Positions 41,456-55,210 of a DNA stretch of 64,000 nucleotides are shown piece after piece. The first letter of the stretch is position 1, and each line of letters starts with the position of its first letter. The notes beneath the pieces were generated by a model. That model did no database searches, was not told the DNA's origin, and saw nothing but the letters and a program-made list of their open reading frames with translations. The translations under genes were made by a program, and so were the position numbers. Location of the stretch: the NCBI GenBank assembly GCA_949775045.1, contig CATKSA010000113.1, positions 124,001 through 188,000 of the forward strand. Reading direction: 5' to 3'. The stretch comes from Metridium senile. Taxonomy: Eukaryota; Cnidaria; Anthozoa; Actiniaria; Metridiidae.

Positions 41456-44400
41456 ATAAATAAAATCTTGCCAATTTATCAGAATGTTCTAATATTCTCA
41501 GACATTACTAACAGGGTCTAGGCGAACATTTTGTGCCGAAACCCCGATCTTTTTGACACATTTTCAGATCACCCTATAGGGCATATTGCATCTGGGTAGG
41601 ATTTTGTAGTTTTTTCTAAATAAAATCTTGCCAATTTATCAGAATGTTCTAATATTCTCAGACATTACTAACAGGGTCTAGGCGAAACTTTTGTGCCGAA
41701 AACCCCGATCTTTTTTACCCATTTTCAGATCACCCTGAAGGGCATATTGCATTCTGGGTAGGATTTTGTAGTTTTTTCTAAATAAAATCTTGCGCATTTA
41801 TCAGAATGCTCTAATATTCTCAGACATTGCTCACAGGGTCTAGGCGAAACTTTTGTGCCGAAAACCCCGATCTTTTTTACACATTTTCAGATCACCCTGA
41901 AGGGCATATTGCATTCTGGGTAGGATTTTGTAGTTTTTTCTAAATAAAATCTTGCGCATTTATCACAATGCTCTAATATTCTCAGACATTACTAACAGGG
42001 TGTAGGCAAAACTTTTGTGCTTAAAACCCCGATCTTTTTTACCCATTTTCAGATCACCCTATAGGGCATATTGCATTCTGGGTAGGATTTTGTAGTTTTT
42101 TCTAAATAAAATCTTGCGCATTTATCAGAATGCTCTCATATTCTCAGACATTACTAACAGGGTCTAGGCGAACATTTTGTGCCGAAAACCCCGATCTTTT
42201 TGACACATTTTCAGATCACCCTATAGGGCATATTGCATTCTGGGTAGGATTTTGTAGTTTTTTCTAAATAAAATCTTGGCCATTTATCAGAATGTTCTAA
42301 TATTCTCAGACATTACTAACAGGGTCTAGGCGAAATTTTTGTGCCGAAAACCCGGATCTTTTTTACCCATTTTCAGATCACCCTGAAGGGCATATTGCAT
42401 TCTGGGTAGGATTTTGTAGTTTTTTCTAAATAAAATCTTGCGCATTTATCACAATGCTCTGATATTCTCAGACATTACTAACAGGGTCTAGGCGAACACT
42501 TTGTGCCAAAACCCCGATCTTTTTGACACATTTTCAGATCACCCTATAGGGCATATTGCATGCTGGGTAGGATTTTGTAGTTTTTTCTAAATAAAATCTT
42601 GGCCATTTATCAGAATGTTCTAATATTCTCAGACATTACTAACAGGGTCTAGGCGAAACTTTTGTGCCGAAAACCCCGATCTTTTTGACCCATTTTCAGA
42701 TCACCCTGAAGGGCATATTGCATTCTGGGTAGGATTTTGTAGTTTTTTCTAAATAAAATCTTGCGCATTTATCAGAATGCTCTCATATTCTCAGACATTA
42801 CTAACAGGGTCTAGGCGAACATTTTGTGCCGAAACCCCGATCTTTTTGACACATTTTCAGATCACCCTATAGGGCATATTGCATTCTGGGTAGGATTTTG
42901 TAGTTTTTTCTAAATAAAATCTTGCCAATTTATCAGAATGTTCTAATATTCTCAGACATTACTAACAGGGTCTAGGCGAAACTTTTGTGCCGAAAACCCC
43001 GATCTTTTTTACCCATTTTCAGATCACCCTGAAGGGCATATTGCATTCTGGGTAGGATTTTGTAGTTTTTTCTAAATAAAATCTTGCGCATTTATCAGAA
43101 TGCTCTAATATTCTCAGACATTGCTCACAGGGTCTAGGCGAAACTTTTGTGCCGAAAACCCCGATCTTTTTTACACATTTTCAGATCACCCTGAAGGGCA
43201 TATTGCATTCTGGGTAGGATTTTGTAGTTTTTTCTAAATAAAATCTTGCGCATTTATCACAATGCTCTAATATTCTCAGACATTACTAACAGGGTGTAGG
43301 CAAAACTTTTGTGCTTAAAACCCCGATCTTTTTTACCCATTTTCAGATCACCCTATAGGGCATATTGCATTCTGGGTAGGATTTTGTAGTTTTTTCTAAA
43401 TAAAATCTTGCCAATTTATCAGAATGTTCTAATATTCTCAGACATTACTAATAGGGTCTAGGCAAAACTTTTGTGCCGAAAACCCCGATCTTTTTGACCC
43501 ATTTTCAGATCACCCTGAAGGGCATATTGCATTCTGGGTAGGATTTTGTAGTTTTTTATAAATAAAATCTTGCCAATTTATCAGAATGTTCTAATATTCT
43601 CAGACATTACTAACAGGGTCTAGGCGAACATTTTGTGCCGAAACCCCGATCTTTTTGACACATTTTCAGATCACCCTATAGGGCATATTGCATCTGGGTA
43701 GGATTTTGTAGTTTTTTCTAAATAAAATCTTGCCAATTTATCAGAATGTTCTAATATTCTCAGACATTACTAACAGGGTCTAGGCGAAACTTTTGTGCCG
43801 AAAACCCCGATCTTTTTTACCCATTTTCAGATCACCCTGAAGGGCATATTGCATTCTGGGTAGGATTTTGTAGTTTTTTCTAAATAAAATCTTGCGCATT
43901 TATCAGAATGCTCTAATATTCTCAGACATTGCTCACAGGGTCTAGGCGAAACTTTTGTGCCGAAAACCCCGATCTTTTTTACACATTTTCAGATCACCCT
44001 GAAGGGCATATTGCATTCTGGGTAGGATTTTGTAGTTTTTTCTAAATAAAATCTTGCGCATTTATCACAATGCTCTAATATTCTCAGACATTACTAACAG
44101 GGTGTAGGCAAAACTTTTGTGCTTAAAACCCCGATCTTTTTTACCCATTTTCAGATCACCCTATAGGGCATATTGCATTCTGGGTAGGATTTTGTAGTTT
44201 TTTCTAAATAAAATCTTGCGCATTTATCAGAATGCTCTCATATTCTCAGACATTACTAACAGGGTCTAGGCGAACATTTTGTGCCGAAAACCCCGATCTT
44301 TTTGACACATTTTCAGATCACCCTATAGGGCATATTGCATTCTGGGTAGGATTTTGTAGTTTTTTCTAAATAAAATCTTGGCCATTTATCAGAATGTTCT

Positions 44401-45659
44401 AATATTCTCAGACATTACTAACAGGGTCTAGGCGAAATTTTTGTGCCGAAAACCCGGATCTTTTTTACCCATTTTCAGATCACCCTGAAGGGCATATTGC
44501 ATTCTGGGTAGGATTTTGTAGTTTTTTCTAAATAAAATCTTGCGCATTTATCACAATGCTCTGATATTCTCAGACATTACTAACAGGGTCTAGGCGAACA
44601 CTTTGTGCCAAAACCCCGATCTTTTTGACACATTTTCAGATCACCCTATAGGGCATATTGCATGCTGGGTAGGATTTTGTAGTTTTTTCTAAATAAAATC
44701 TTGGCCATTTATCAGAATGTTCTAATATTCTCAGACATTACTAACAGGGTCTAGGCGAAACTTTTGTGCCGAAAACCCCGATCTTTTTGACCCATTTTCA
44801 GATCACCCTGAAGGGCATATTGCATTCTGGGTAGGATTTTGTAGTTTTTTCTAAATAAAATCTTGCGCATTTATCAGAATGCTCTCATATTCTCAGACAT
44901 TACTAACAGGGTCTAGGCGAACATTTTGTGCCGAAACCCCGATCTTTTTGACACATTTTCAGATCACCCTATAGGGCATATTGCATTCTGGGTAGGATTT
45001 TGTAGTTTTTTCTAAATAAAATCTTGCCAATTTATCAGAATGTTCTAATATTCTCAGACATTACTAACAGGGTCTAGGCGAAACTTTTGTTCCGAAAACC
45101 CCGATCTTTTTTACCCATTTTCAGATCACCCTGAAGGGCATATTGCATTCTGGGTAGGATTTTGTAGTTTTTTCTAAATAAAATCTTGCGCATTTATCAG
45201 AATGCTCTAATATTCTCAGACATTGCTCACAGGGTCTAGGCGAAACTTTTGTGCCGAAAACCCCGATCTTTTTTACACATTTTCAGATCACCCTGAAGGG
45301 CATATTGCATTCTGGGTAGGATTTTGTAGTTTTTTCTAAATAAAATCTTGCGCATTTATCACAATGCTCTAATATTCTCAGACATTACTAACAGGGTGTA
45401 GGCAAAACTTTTGTGCTTAAAACCCCGATCTTTTTTACCCATTTTCAGATCACCCTATAGGGCATATTGCATTCTGGGTAGGATTTTGTAGTTTTTTCTA
45501 AATAAAATCTTGCCAATTTATCAGAATGTTCTAATATTCTCAGACATTACTAATAGGGTCTAGGCAAAACTTTTGTGCCGAAAACCCCGATCTTTTTGAC
45601 CCATTTTCAGATCACCCTGAAGGGCATATTGCATTCTGGGTAGGATTTTGTAGTTTTTT
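41456..45659. repeat. 13-mer tandem duplication (2102 bp) in copy 2
   Basis: The segment beginning with ATAAATAAAATCTTGCC at 41,456 restarts at 43,558. TTGCATCTGGG recurs at about 41,587 and 43,688, GCGAAATTTTTGTGCC with AACCCGGATC at about 42,330 and 44,432, and GCATGCTGGG at about 42,559 and 44,661. Shared by position with the independent 5-mer expansion in copy 1, this looks like a favoured exchange site. Confidence 0.8.
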
Positions 45660-46725
45660 CTAAATAAAATCTTGCGCATTTATCACAATGCTCTGATATT
45701 CTCAGACATTACTAACAGGGTCTAGGCGAAACTTTTGTACCGAAATCCCCGATTTTTTTACCCATTTTCAGATCACCCTATAGGGCAGATTGCATTCTGG
45801 GTAGGATTTTGTAGTTTTTTATAAATAAAATCTTGCCAATTTATCAGAATGTTCTAATATTCTCAGACATTACTAACAGGGTCTAGGCGAACATTTTGTG
45901 CCGAAACCCCGATCTTTTTGACACATTTTCAGATCACCCTATAGGGCATATTGCATTCTGGGTAGGATTTTGTAGTTTTTTTCTAAATAAAATCTTGCCA
46001 ATTTATCAGAATGTTCTAATATTCTCAGACATTACTAACAGGGTCTAGGCGAAACTTTTGTGCCGAAAACCCCGATCTTTTTTACCCATTTTCAGATCAC
46101 CCTGAAGGGCATATTGCATTCTGGGTAGGATTTTGTAGTTTTTCTAGATAAAATCTTGCGCATTTATCAGAATGCTCTCATATTCTCAGACATTACTAAC
46201 AGGGTCTAGGCGAACATTTTGTGCCGAAACCCCGATCTTTTTGACACATTTTCAGATCACCCTATAGGGCATATTGCATTCTGGGTAGGATTTTGTAGTT
46301 TTTTCTAAATAAAATCTTGCCAATTTATCAGAATGTTCTAATATTCTCAGACATTGCTCACAGGGTCTAGGCGAAACTTTTGTGCCGAAAACCCCGATCT
46401 TTTTTACACATTTTCAGATCACCCTGAAGGGCATATTGCATTCTGGGTAGGATTTTGTAGTTTTTTCTAAATAAAATCTTGCGCATTTATCACAATGCTC
46501 TAATATTCTCAGACATTACTAACAGGGTGTAGGCAAAACTTTTGTGCTTAAAACCCCGATCTTTTTTACCCATTTTCAGATCACCCTATAGGGCATATTG
46601 CATTCTGGGTAGGATTTTGTAGTTTTTTCTAAATAAAATCTTGCCAATTGATCAGAATGTTCTAATATTCTCAGACATTACTAACAGGGTCTAGGCAAAA
46701 CTTTTGTGCCGAAAACCCCGATCTT

Positions 46726-48020
46726 TTTGACCCATTTTCAGATCACCCTGAAGGGCATATTGCATTCTGGGTAGGATTTTGTAGTTTTTTCTAAATAAAA
46801 TCTTGCGCATTTATCACAATGCTCTGATATTCTCAGACATTACTAACAGGGTCTAGGCGAACACTTTGTGCCAAAACCCCGATCTTTTTGACACATTTTC
46901 AGATCACCCTATAGGGCATATTGCATTCTGGGTAGGATTTTGTAGTTTTTTATAAATAAAATCTTGCCAATTTATCAGAATGTTCTAATATTCTCAGACA
47001 TTACTAACAGGGTCTAGGCGAACATTTTGTGCCGAAACCCCGATCTTTTTGACACATTTTCAGATCACCCTATAGGGCATATTGCATCTGGGTAGGATTT
47101 TGTAGTTTTTTCTAAATAAAATCTTGCCAATTTATCAGAATGTTCTAATATTCTCAGACATTACTAACAGGGTCTAGGCGAAACTTTTGTGCCGAAAACC
47201 CCGATCTTTTTGACCCATTTTCAGATCACCCTGAAGGGCATATTGCATTCTGGGTAGGATTTTGTAGTTTTTTCTAAATAAAATCTTGCGCATTTATCAG
47301 AATGCTCTAATATTCTCAGACATTGCTCACAGGGTCTAGGCGAAACTTTTGTGCCGAAAACCCCGATCTTTTTGACCCATTTTCAGATCACCCTGAAGGG
47401 CATATTGCATTCTGGGTAGGATTTTGTAGTTTTTTCTAAATAAAATCTTGCGCATTTATCACAATGCTCTGATATTCTCAGACATTACTAACAGGGTCTA
47501 GGCGAACACTTTGTGCCAAAACCCCGATCTTTTTGACCCATTTTCAGATCACCCTATAGGGCATATTGCATTCTGGGTAGGATTTTGTAGTTTTTTATAA
47601 ATAAAATCTTGCCAATTTATCAGAATGTTCTAATATTCTCAGACATTACTAACAGGGTCTAGGCGAACATTTTGTGCCGAAACCCCGATCTTTTTGACAC
47701 ATTTTCAGATCACCCTATAGGGCATATTGCATCTGGGTAGGATTTTGTAGTTTTTTCTAAATAAAATCTTGCCAATTTATCAGAATGTTCTAATATTCTC
47801 AGACATTACTAACAGGGTCTAGGCGAAACTTTTGTGCCGAAAACCCCGATCTTTTTGACCCATTTTCAGATCACCCTGAAGGGCATATTGCATTCTGGGT
47901 AGGATTTTGTAGTTTTTTCTAAATAAAATCTTGCGCATTTATCAGAATGCTCTAATATTCTCAGACATTGCTCACAGGGTCTAGGCGAAACTTTTGTGCC
48001 GAAAACCCCGATCTTTTTTA
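46726..48020. repeat. 4-mer tandem duplication (about 646 bp) in copy 2
   Basis: The segment with ACACTTTGTGCCAAAACCCC, TATAAATA and TTGCATCTGGG (46,726-47,373) is repeated at 47,373-48,020. The second version has GACCC instead of GACAC in one monomer (near 47,536). Copy 1 carries the segment once near 29.6-30.2 kb. Confidence 0.75.
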
Positions 48021-50069
48021 CACATTTTCAGATCACCCTGAAGGGCATATTGCATTCTGGGTAGGATTTTGTAGTTTTTTCTAAATAAAATCTTGCGCAT
48101 TTATCACAATGCTCTAATATTCTCAGACATTACTAACAGGGTGTAGGCAAAACTTTTGTGCTTAAAACCCCGATCTTTTTTACCCATTTTCAGATCACCC
48201 TATAGGGCATATTGCATTCTGGGTAGGATTTTGTAGTTTTTTCTAAATAAAATCTTGCGCATTTATCAGAATGCTCTCATATTCTCAGACATTACTAACA
48301 GGGTCTAGGCGAACATTTTGTGCCGAAAACCCCGATCTTTTTGACACATTTTCAGATCACCCTATAGGGCATATTGCATTCTGGGTAGGATTTTGTAGTT
48401 TTTTCTAAATAAAATCTTGGCCATTTATCAGAATGTTCTAATATTCTCAGACATTACTAACAGGGTCTAGGCAAAACTTTTGTGCCGAAAACCCCGATCT
48501 TTTTGACCCATTTTCAGATCACCCTGAAGGGCATATTGCATTCTGGGTAGGATTTTGTAGTTTTTTCTAAATAAAATCTTGCGCATTTATCAGAATGCTC
48601 TCATATTCTCAGACATTACTAACAGGGTCTAGGCGAACATTTTGTGCCGAAACCCCGATCTTTTTGACACATTTTCAGATCACCCTATAGGGCATATTGC
48701 ATTCTGGGTAGGATTTTGTAGTTTTTTCTAAATAAAATCTTGCCAATTTATTAGAATGTTCTAATATTCTCAGACATTACTAACAGGGTCTAGGCGAAAC
48801 TTTTGTTCCGAAAACCCCGATCTTTTTTACCCATTTTCAGATCACCCTGAAGGGCATATTGCATTCTGGGTAGGATTTTGTAGTTTTTTCTAAATAAAAT
48901 CTTGCGCATTTATCAGAATGCTCTAATATTCTCAGACATTGCTCACAGGGTCTAGGCGAAACTTTTGTGCCGAAAACCCCGATCTTTTTTACACATTTTC
49001 AGATCACCCTGAAGGGCATATTGCATTCTGGGTAGGATTTTGTAGTTTTTTCTAAATAAAATCTTGCGCATTTATCACAATGCTCTAATATTCTCAGACA
49101 TTACTAACAGGGTGTAGGCAAAACTTTTGTGCTTAAAACCCCGATCTTTTTTACCCATTTTCAGATCACCCTATAGGGCATATTGCATTCTGGGTAGGAT
49201 TTTGTAGTTTTTTCTAAATAAAATCTTGCCAATTTATCAGAATGTTCTAATATTCTCAGACATTACTAATAGGGTCTAGGCAAAACTTTTGTGCCGAAAA
49301 CCCCGATCTTTTTGACCCATTTTCAGATCACCCTGAAGGGCATATTGCATTCTGGGTAGGATTTTGTAGTTTTTTCTAAATAAAATCTTGCGCATTTATC
49401 AGAATGCTCTGATATTCTCAGACATTACTAACAGGGTCTAGGCGAACACTTTGTGCCAAAACCCCGATCTTTTTGACACATTTTCAGATCACCCTATAGG
49501 GCATATTGCATTCTGGGTAGGATTTTGTAGTTTTTTATAAATAAAATCTTGCCAATTTATCAGAATGTTCTAATATTCTCAGACATTACTAACAGGGTCT
49601 AGGCGAACATTTTGTGCCGAAACCCCGATCTTTTTGACACATTTTCAGATCACCCTATAGGGCATATTGCATTCTGGGTAGGATTTTGTAGTTTTTTCTA
49701 AATAAAATCTTGCCAATTTATCAGAATGTTCTAATATTCTCAGACATTACTAACAGGGTCTAGGCGAAACTTTTGTGCCGAAAACCCCGATCTTTTTGAC
49801 CCATTTTCAGATCACCCTGAAGGGCATATTGCATTCTGGGTAGGATTTTGTAGTTTTTTCTAAATAAAATCTTGCGCATTTATCAGAATGCTCTCATATT
49901 CTCAGACATTACTAACAGGGTCTAGGCGAACATTTTGTGCCGAAACCCCGATCTTTTTGACACATTTTCAGATCACCCTATAGGGCATATTGCATTCTGG
50001 GTAGGATTTTGTAGTTTTTTCTAAATAAAATCTTGCCAATTTATCAGAATGTTCTAATATTCTCAGACA

Positions 50070-51687
50070 TTGCTCACAGGGTCTAGGCGAAACTTTTGTG
50101 CCGAAAACCCCGATCTTTTTTACACATTTTCAGATCACCCTGAAGGGCATATTGCATTCTGGGTAGGATTTTGTAGTTTTTTCTAAATAAAATCTTGCGC
50201 ATTTATCACAATGCTCTAATATTCTCAGACATTACTAACAGGGTGTAGGCAAAACTTTTGTGCTTAAAACCCCGATCTTTTTTACCCATTTTCAGATCAC
50301 CCTATAGGGCATATTGCATTCTGGGTAGGATTTTGTAGTTTTTTCTAAATAAAATCTTGCGCATTTATCAGAATGCTCTCATATTCTCAGACATTACTAA
50401 CAGGGTCTAGGCGAACATTTTGTGCCGAAAACCCCGATCTTTTTGACACATTTTCAGATCACCCTATAGGGCATATTGCATTCTGGGTAGGATTTTGTAG
50501 TTTTTTCTAAATAAAATCTTGGCCATTTATCAGAATGTTCTAATATTCTCAGACATTACTAACAGGGTCTAGGCGAAACTTTTGTGCCGAAAACCCCGAT
50601 CTTTTTGACCCATTTTCAGATCACCCTGAAGGGCATATTGCATTCTGGGTAGGATTTTGTAGTTTTTTCTAAATAAAATCTTGCGCATTTATCAGAATGC
50701 TCTCATATTCTCAGACATTACTAACAGGGTCTAGGCGAACATTTTGTGCCGAAACCCCGATCTTTTTGACACATTTTCAGATCACCCTATAGGGCATATT
50801 GCATTCTGGGTAGGATTTTGTAGTTTTTTCTAAATAAAATCTTGCCAATTTATCAGAATGTTCTAATATTCTCAGACATTGCTCACAGGGTCTAGGCGAA
50901 ACTTTTGTGCCGAAAACCCCGATCTTTTTTACACATTTTCAGATCACCCTGAAGGGCATATTACATTCTGGGTAGGATTTTGTAGTTTTTTCTAAATAAA
51001 ATCTTGCGCATTTATCACAATGCTCTAATATTCTCAGACATTACTAACAGGGTGTAGGCAAAACTTTTGTGCTTAAAACCCCGATCTTTTTTACCCATTT
51101 TCAGATCACCCTATAGGGCATATTGCATTCTGGGTAGGATTTTGTAGTTTTTTCTAAATAAAATCTTGCGCATTTATCAGAATGCTCTCATATTCTCAGA
51201 CATTACTAACAGGGTCTAGGCGAACATTTTGTGCCGAAAACCCCGATCTTTTTGACACATTTTCAGATCACCCTATAGGGCATATTGCATTCTGGGTAGG
51301 ATTTTGTAGTTTTTTCTAAATAAAATCTTGGCCATTTATCAGAATGTTCTAATATTCTCAGACATTACTAACAGGGTCTAGGCGAAACTTTTGTGCCGAA
51401 AACCCCGATCTTTTTGACCCATTTTCAGATCACCCTGAAGGGCATATTGCATTCTGGGTAGGATTTTGTAGTTTTTTCTAAATAAAATCTTGCGCATTTA
51501 TCAGAATGCTCTCATATTCTCAGACATTACTAACAGGGTCTAGGCGAACATTTTGTGCCGAAACCCCGATCTTTTTGACACATTTTCAGATCACCCTATA
51601 GGGCATATTGCATTCTGGGTAGGATTTTGTAGTTTTTTCTAAATAAAATCTTGCCAATTTATCAGAATGTTCTAATATTCTCAGACA
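50070..51687. repeat. 5-mer tandem duplication (809 bp) in copy 2
   Basis: The segment beginning in the ATTGCTCACAGG monomer at about 50,070 restarts at about 50,878 and runs to 51,687. After it, the alignment to copy 1 resumes with GTTCCGAAA (51,717 against 32,963). One private change, CATATTACATTC near 50,963, marks the second version. Confidence 0.75.
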
Positions 51688-53579
51688 TTACTAACAGGGT
51701 CTAGGCGAAACTTTTGTTCCGAAAACCCCGATCTTTTTTACCCATTTTCAGATCACCCTGAAGGGCATATTGCATTCTGGGTAGGATTTTGTAGTTTTTT
51801 CTAAATAAAATCTTGCGCATTTATCAGAATGCTCTAATATTCTCAGACATTGCTCACAGGGTCTAGGCGAAACTTTTGTGCCGAAAACCCCGATCTTTTT
51901 TACACATTTTCAGATCACCCTGAAGGGCATATTGCATTCTGGGTAGGATTTTGTAGTTTTTTCTAAATAAAATCTTGCGCATTTATCACAATGCTCTAAT
52001 ATTCTCAGACATTACTAACAGGGTGTAGGCAAAACTTTTGTGCTTAAAACCCCGATCTTTTTTACCCATTTTCAGATCACCCTATAGGGCATATTGCATT
52101 CTGGGTAGGATTTTGTAGTTTTTTCTAAATAAAATCTTGCCAATTTATCAGAATGTTCTAATATTCTCAGACATTACTAATAGGGTCTAGGCAAAACTTT
52201 TGTGCCGAAAACCCCGATCTTTTTGACCCATTTTCAGATCACCCTGAAGGGCATATTGCATTCTGGGTAGGATTTTGTAGTTTTTTCTAAATAAAATCTT
52301 GCGCATTTATCACAATGCTCTGATATTCTCAGACATTACTAACAGGGTCTAGGCGAACACTTTGTGCCAAAACCCCGATCTTTTTGACACATTTTCAGAT
52401 CACCCTATAGGGCATATTGCATTCTGGGTAGGATTTTGTAGTTTTTTATAAATAAAATCTTGCCAATTTATCAGAATGTTCTAATATTCTCAGACATTAC
52501 TAACAGGGTCTAGGCGAACATTTTGTGCCGAAACCCCGATCTTTTTGACACATTTTCAGATCACCCTATAGGGCATATTGCATTCTGGGTAGGATTTTGT
52601 AGTTTTTTCTAAATAAAATCTTGCCAATTTATCAGAATGTTCTAATATTCTCAGACATTACTAACAGGGTCTAGGCGAAACTTTTGTGCCGAAAACCCCG
52701 ATCTTTTTGACCCATTTTCAGATCACCCTGAAGGGCATATTGCATTCTGGGTAGGATTTTGTAGTTTTTTCTAAATAAAATCTTGCGCATTTATCACAAT
52801 GCTCTGATATTCTCAGACATTACTAACAGGGTCTAGGCGAACACTTTGTGCCAAAACCCCGATCTTTTTGACACATTTTCAGATCACCCTATAGGGCATA
52901 TTGCATTCTGGGTAGGATTTTGTAGTTTTTTATAAATAAAATCTTGCCAATTTATCAGAATGTTCTAATATTCTCAGACATTACTAACAGGGTCTAGGCG
53001 AACATTTTGTGCCGAAACCCCGATCTTTTTGACACATTTTCAGATCACCCTATAGGGCATATTGCATTCTGGGTAGGATTTTGTAGTTTTTTCTAAATAA
53101 AATCTTGCCAATTTATCAGAATGTTCTAATATTCTCAGACATTACTAACAGGGTCTAGGCGAAACTTTTGTGCCGAAAACCCCGATCTTTTTTACCCATT
53201 TTCAGATCACCCTGAAGGGCATATTGCATTCTGGGTAGGATTTTGTAGTTTTTTCTAAATAAAATCTTGCGCATTTATCAGAATGCTCTAATATTCTCAG
53301 ACATTGCTCACAGGGTCTAGGCGAAACTTTTGTGCCGAAAACCCCGATCTTTTTTACACATTTTCAGATCACCCTGAAGGGCATATTGCATTCTGGGTAG
53401 GATTTTGTAGTTTTTTCTAAATAAAATCTTGCGCATTTATCACAATGCTCTAATATTCTCAGACATTACTAACAGGGTGTAGGCAAAACTTTTGTGCTTA
53501 AAACCCCGATCTTTTTTACCCATTTTCAGATCACCCTATAGGGCATATTGCATTCTGGGTAGGATTTTGTAGTTTTTTC

Positions 53580-55210
53580 TAAATAAAATCTGGCGCATTT
53601 ATCAGAATGCTCTCATATTCTCAGACATTACTAACAGGGTCTAGGCGAACATTTTGTGCCGAAAACCCCGATCTTTTTGACACATTTTCAGATCACCCTA
53701 TAGGGCATATTGCATTCTGGGTAGGATTTTGTAGTTTTTTCTAAATAAAATCTTGCCAATTTATCAGAATGTTCTAATATTCTCAGCCATTACTAACAGT
53801 GTCTAGGCAAAACTTTTGTGCCGAAATCCCCGATCTTTTTGACCCATTTTCAGATCACCCTGAAGGGCATATTGCATTCTGGGTAGGATTTTGTAGTTTT
53901 TTCTAAATAAAATCTTGCGCATTTATCAGAATGCTCTGATATTCTCAGACATTACTAACAGGGTCTAGGCGAACACTTTGTGCCGAAACCCCGATCTTTT
54001 TGACACATTTTCAGATCACCCTATAGGGCATATTGCATTCTGGGTAGGATTTTGTAGTTTTTTCTAAATAAAATCTTGCCAATTTATCAGAATGTTCTAA
54101 TATTCTCAGACATTACTAACAGGGTCTAGGCAAAACTTTTGTGCCGAAAACCCCGATCTTTTTGACCCATTTTCAGATCACCCTGAAGGGCATATTGCAT
54201 TCTGGGTAGGATTTTGTAGTTTTTTCTAAATAAAATCTTGCGCATTTATCAGAATGCTCTCATATTCTCAGACATTACTAACAGGGTCTAGGCGAACACT
54301 TTGTGCCGAAACCCCGATCTTTTTGACACATTTTCAGATCACCCTATAGGGCATATTGCATTCTGGGTAGGATTTTGTAGTTTTTTCTAAATAAAATCTT
54401 GCCAATTTATCAGAATGTTCTAATATTCTCAGACATTACTAACAGGGTCTAGGCAAAACTTTTGTGCCGAAAACCCCGATCTTTTTGACCCATTTTCAGA
54501 TCACCCTGAAGGGCATATTGCATTCTGGGTAGGATTTTGTAGTTTTTTCTAAATAAAATCTTGCGCATTTATCAGAATGCTCTGATATTCTCAGACATTA
54601 CTAACAGGGTCTAGGCGAACACTTTGTGCCGAAACCCCGATCTTTTTGACACATTTCCAGATCACCCTATAGGGCATATTGCATTCTGGGTAGGATTTTG
54701 TAGTTTTTTCTAAATAAAATCTTGCCAATTTATCAGAATGTTCTAATATTCTCACACATTACTAACAGGGTCTAGGCAAAACTTTTGTGCCGAAAATCCC
54801 GATCTTTTTGACCCATTTTCAGATCACCCTGATGGGCGTATTGCATTCTGGGTAGGAATTTGTAGTTTTTTCTAAATAAATCTTGCGCATTTATCAGAAT
54901 GCTCTGATATTCTCAGACATTACTAACAGGGTCTAGGCGAACACTTTGTGCCGAAACCCCGATCTTTTTGACACATTTCCAGATCACCCTATAGGGCATA
55001 TTGCATTCTGGGTAGGATTTTGTAGTTTTTTCTAAATAAAATCTTGCCAATTTATCAGAATGTTCTAATATTCTCAGACATTACTAACAGGGTCTAGGCA
55101 AAACTTTTGTGCCGAAAACCCCGATCTTTTTGACCCATTTTCAGATCACCCTGAAGGGCATATTGCATTCTGGGTAGGAATTTGTAGTTTTTTCTAAATA
55201 ACTTGCGCAT
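53580..55210. repeat. Return to the 14-20 kb HOR family, with small indels
   Basis: After the second long block the tag AGCCATTACTAACAGTGTCT reappears at 53,784, followed by the GCGAACACTTTGTG and TTGCCAATTT monomers of the 14.6-20.5 kb family. Several private lesions cluster here: ATCTGGCGCAT near 53,589, CTGATGGGCGTATTGC near 54,829, AGGAATTTG twice (near 54,857 and 55,178), CTAAATAAATC near 54,872 and CTAAATAACTTGCG near 55,195. A second and third ACATTTCCAG variant lies near 54,651 and 54,973. The raised lesion density suggests weaker homogenisation than the flanking blocks. Confidence 0.65.

Larger units (their letters stand above)
34681..52283. repeat. Very long HOR/segmental duplication, copy 2 (17.6 kb)
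   Basis: This copy follows copy 1 with offsets that step up at discrete points: 14,390 (to about 36.6 kb), 15,845 (38.1-43.5 kb), 17,138 (44.8-47.3 kb), 17,783 then 17,945 (48.0-50.9 kb), 18,754 (51.7-52.0 kb) and 18,593 at the end. Each step is a whole number of monomers and corresponds to a local tandem expansion or loss. The net growth is 4203 bp, exactly the length difference between the two blocks (17,603 minus 13,400). Confidence 0.85.
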
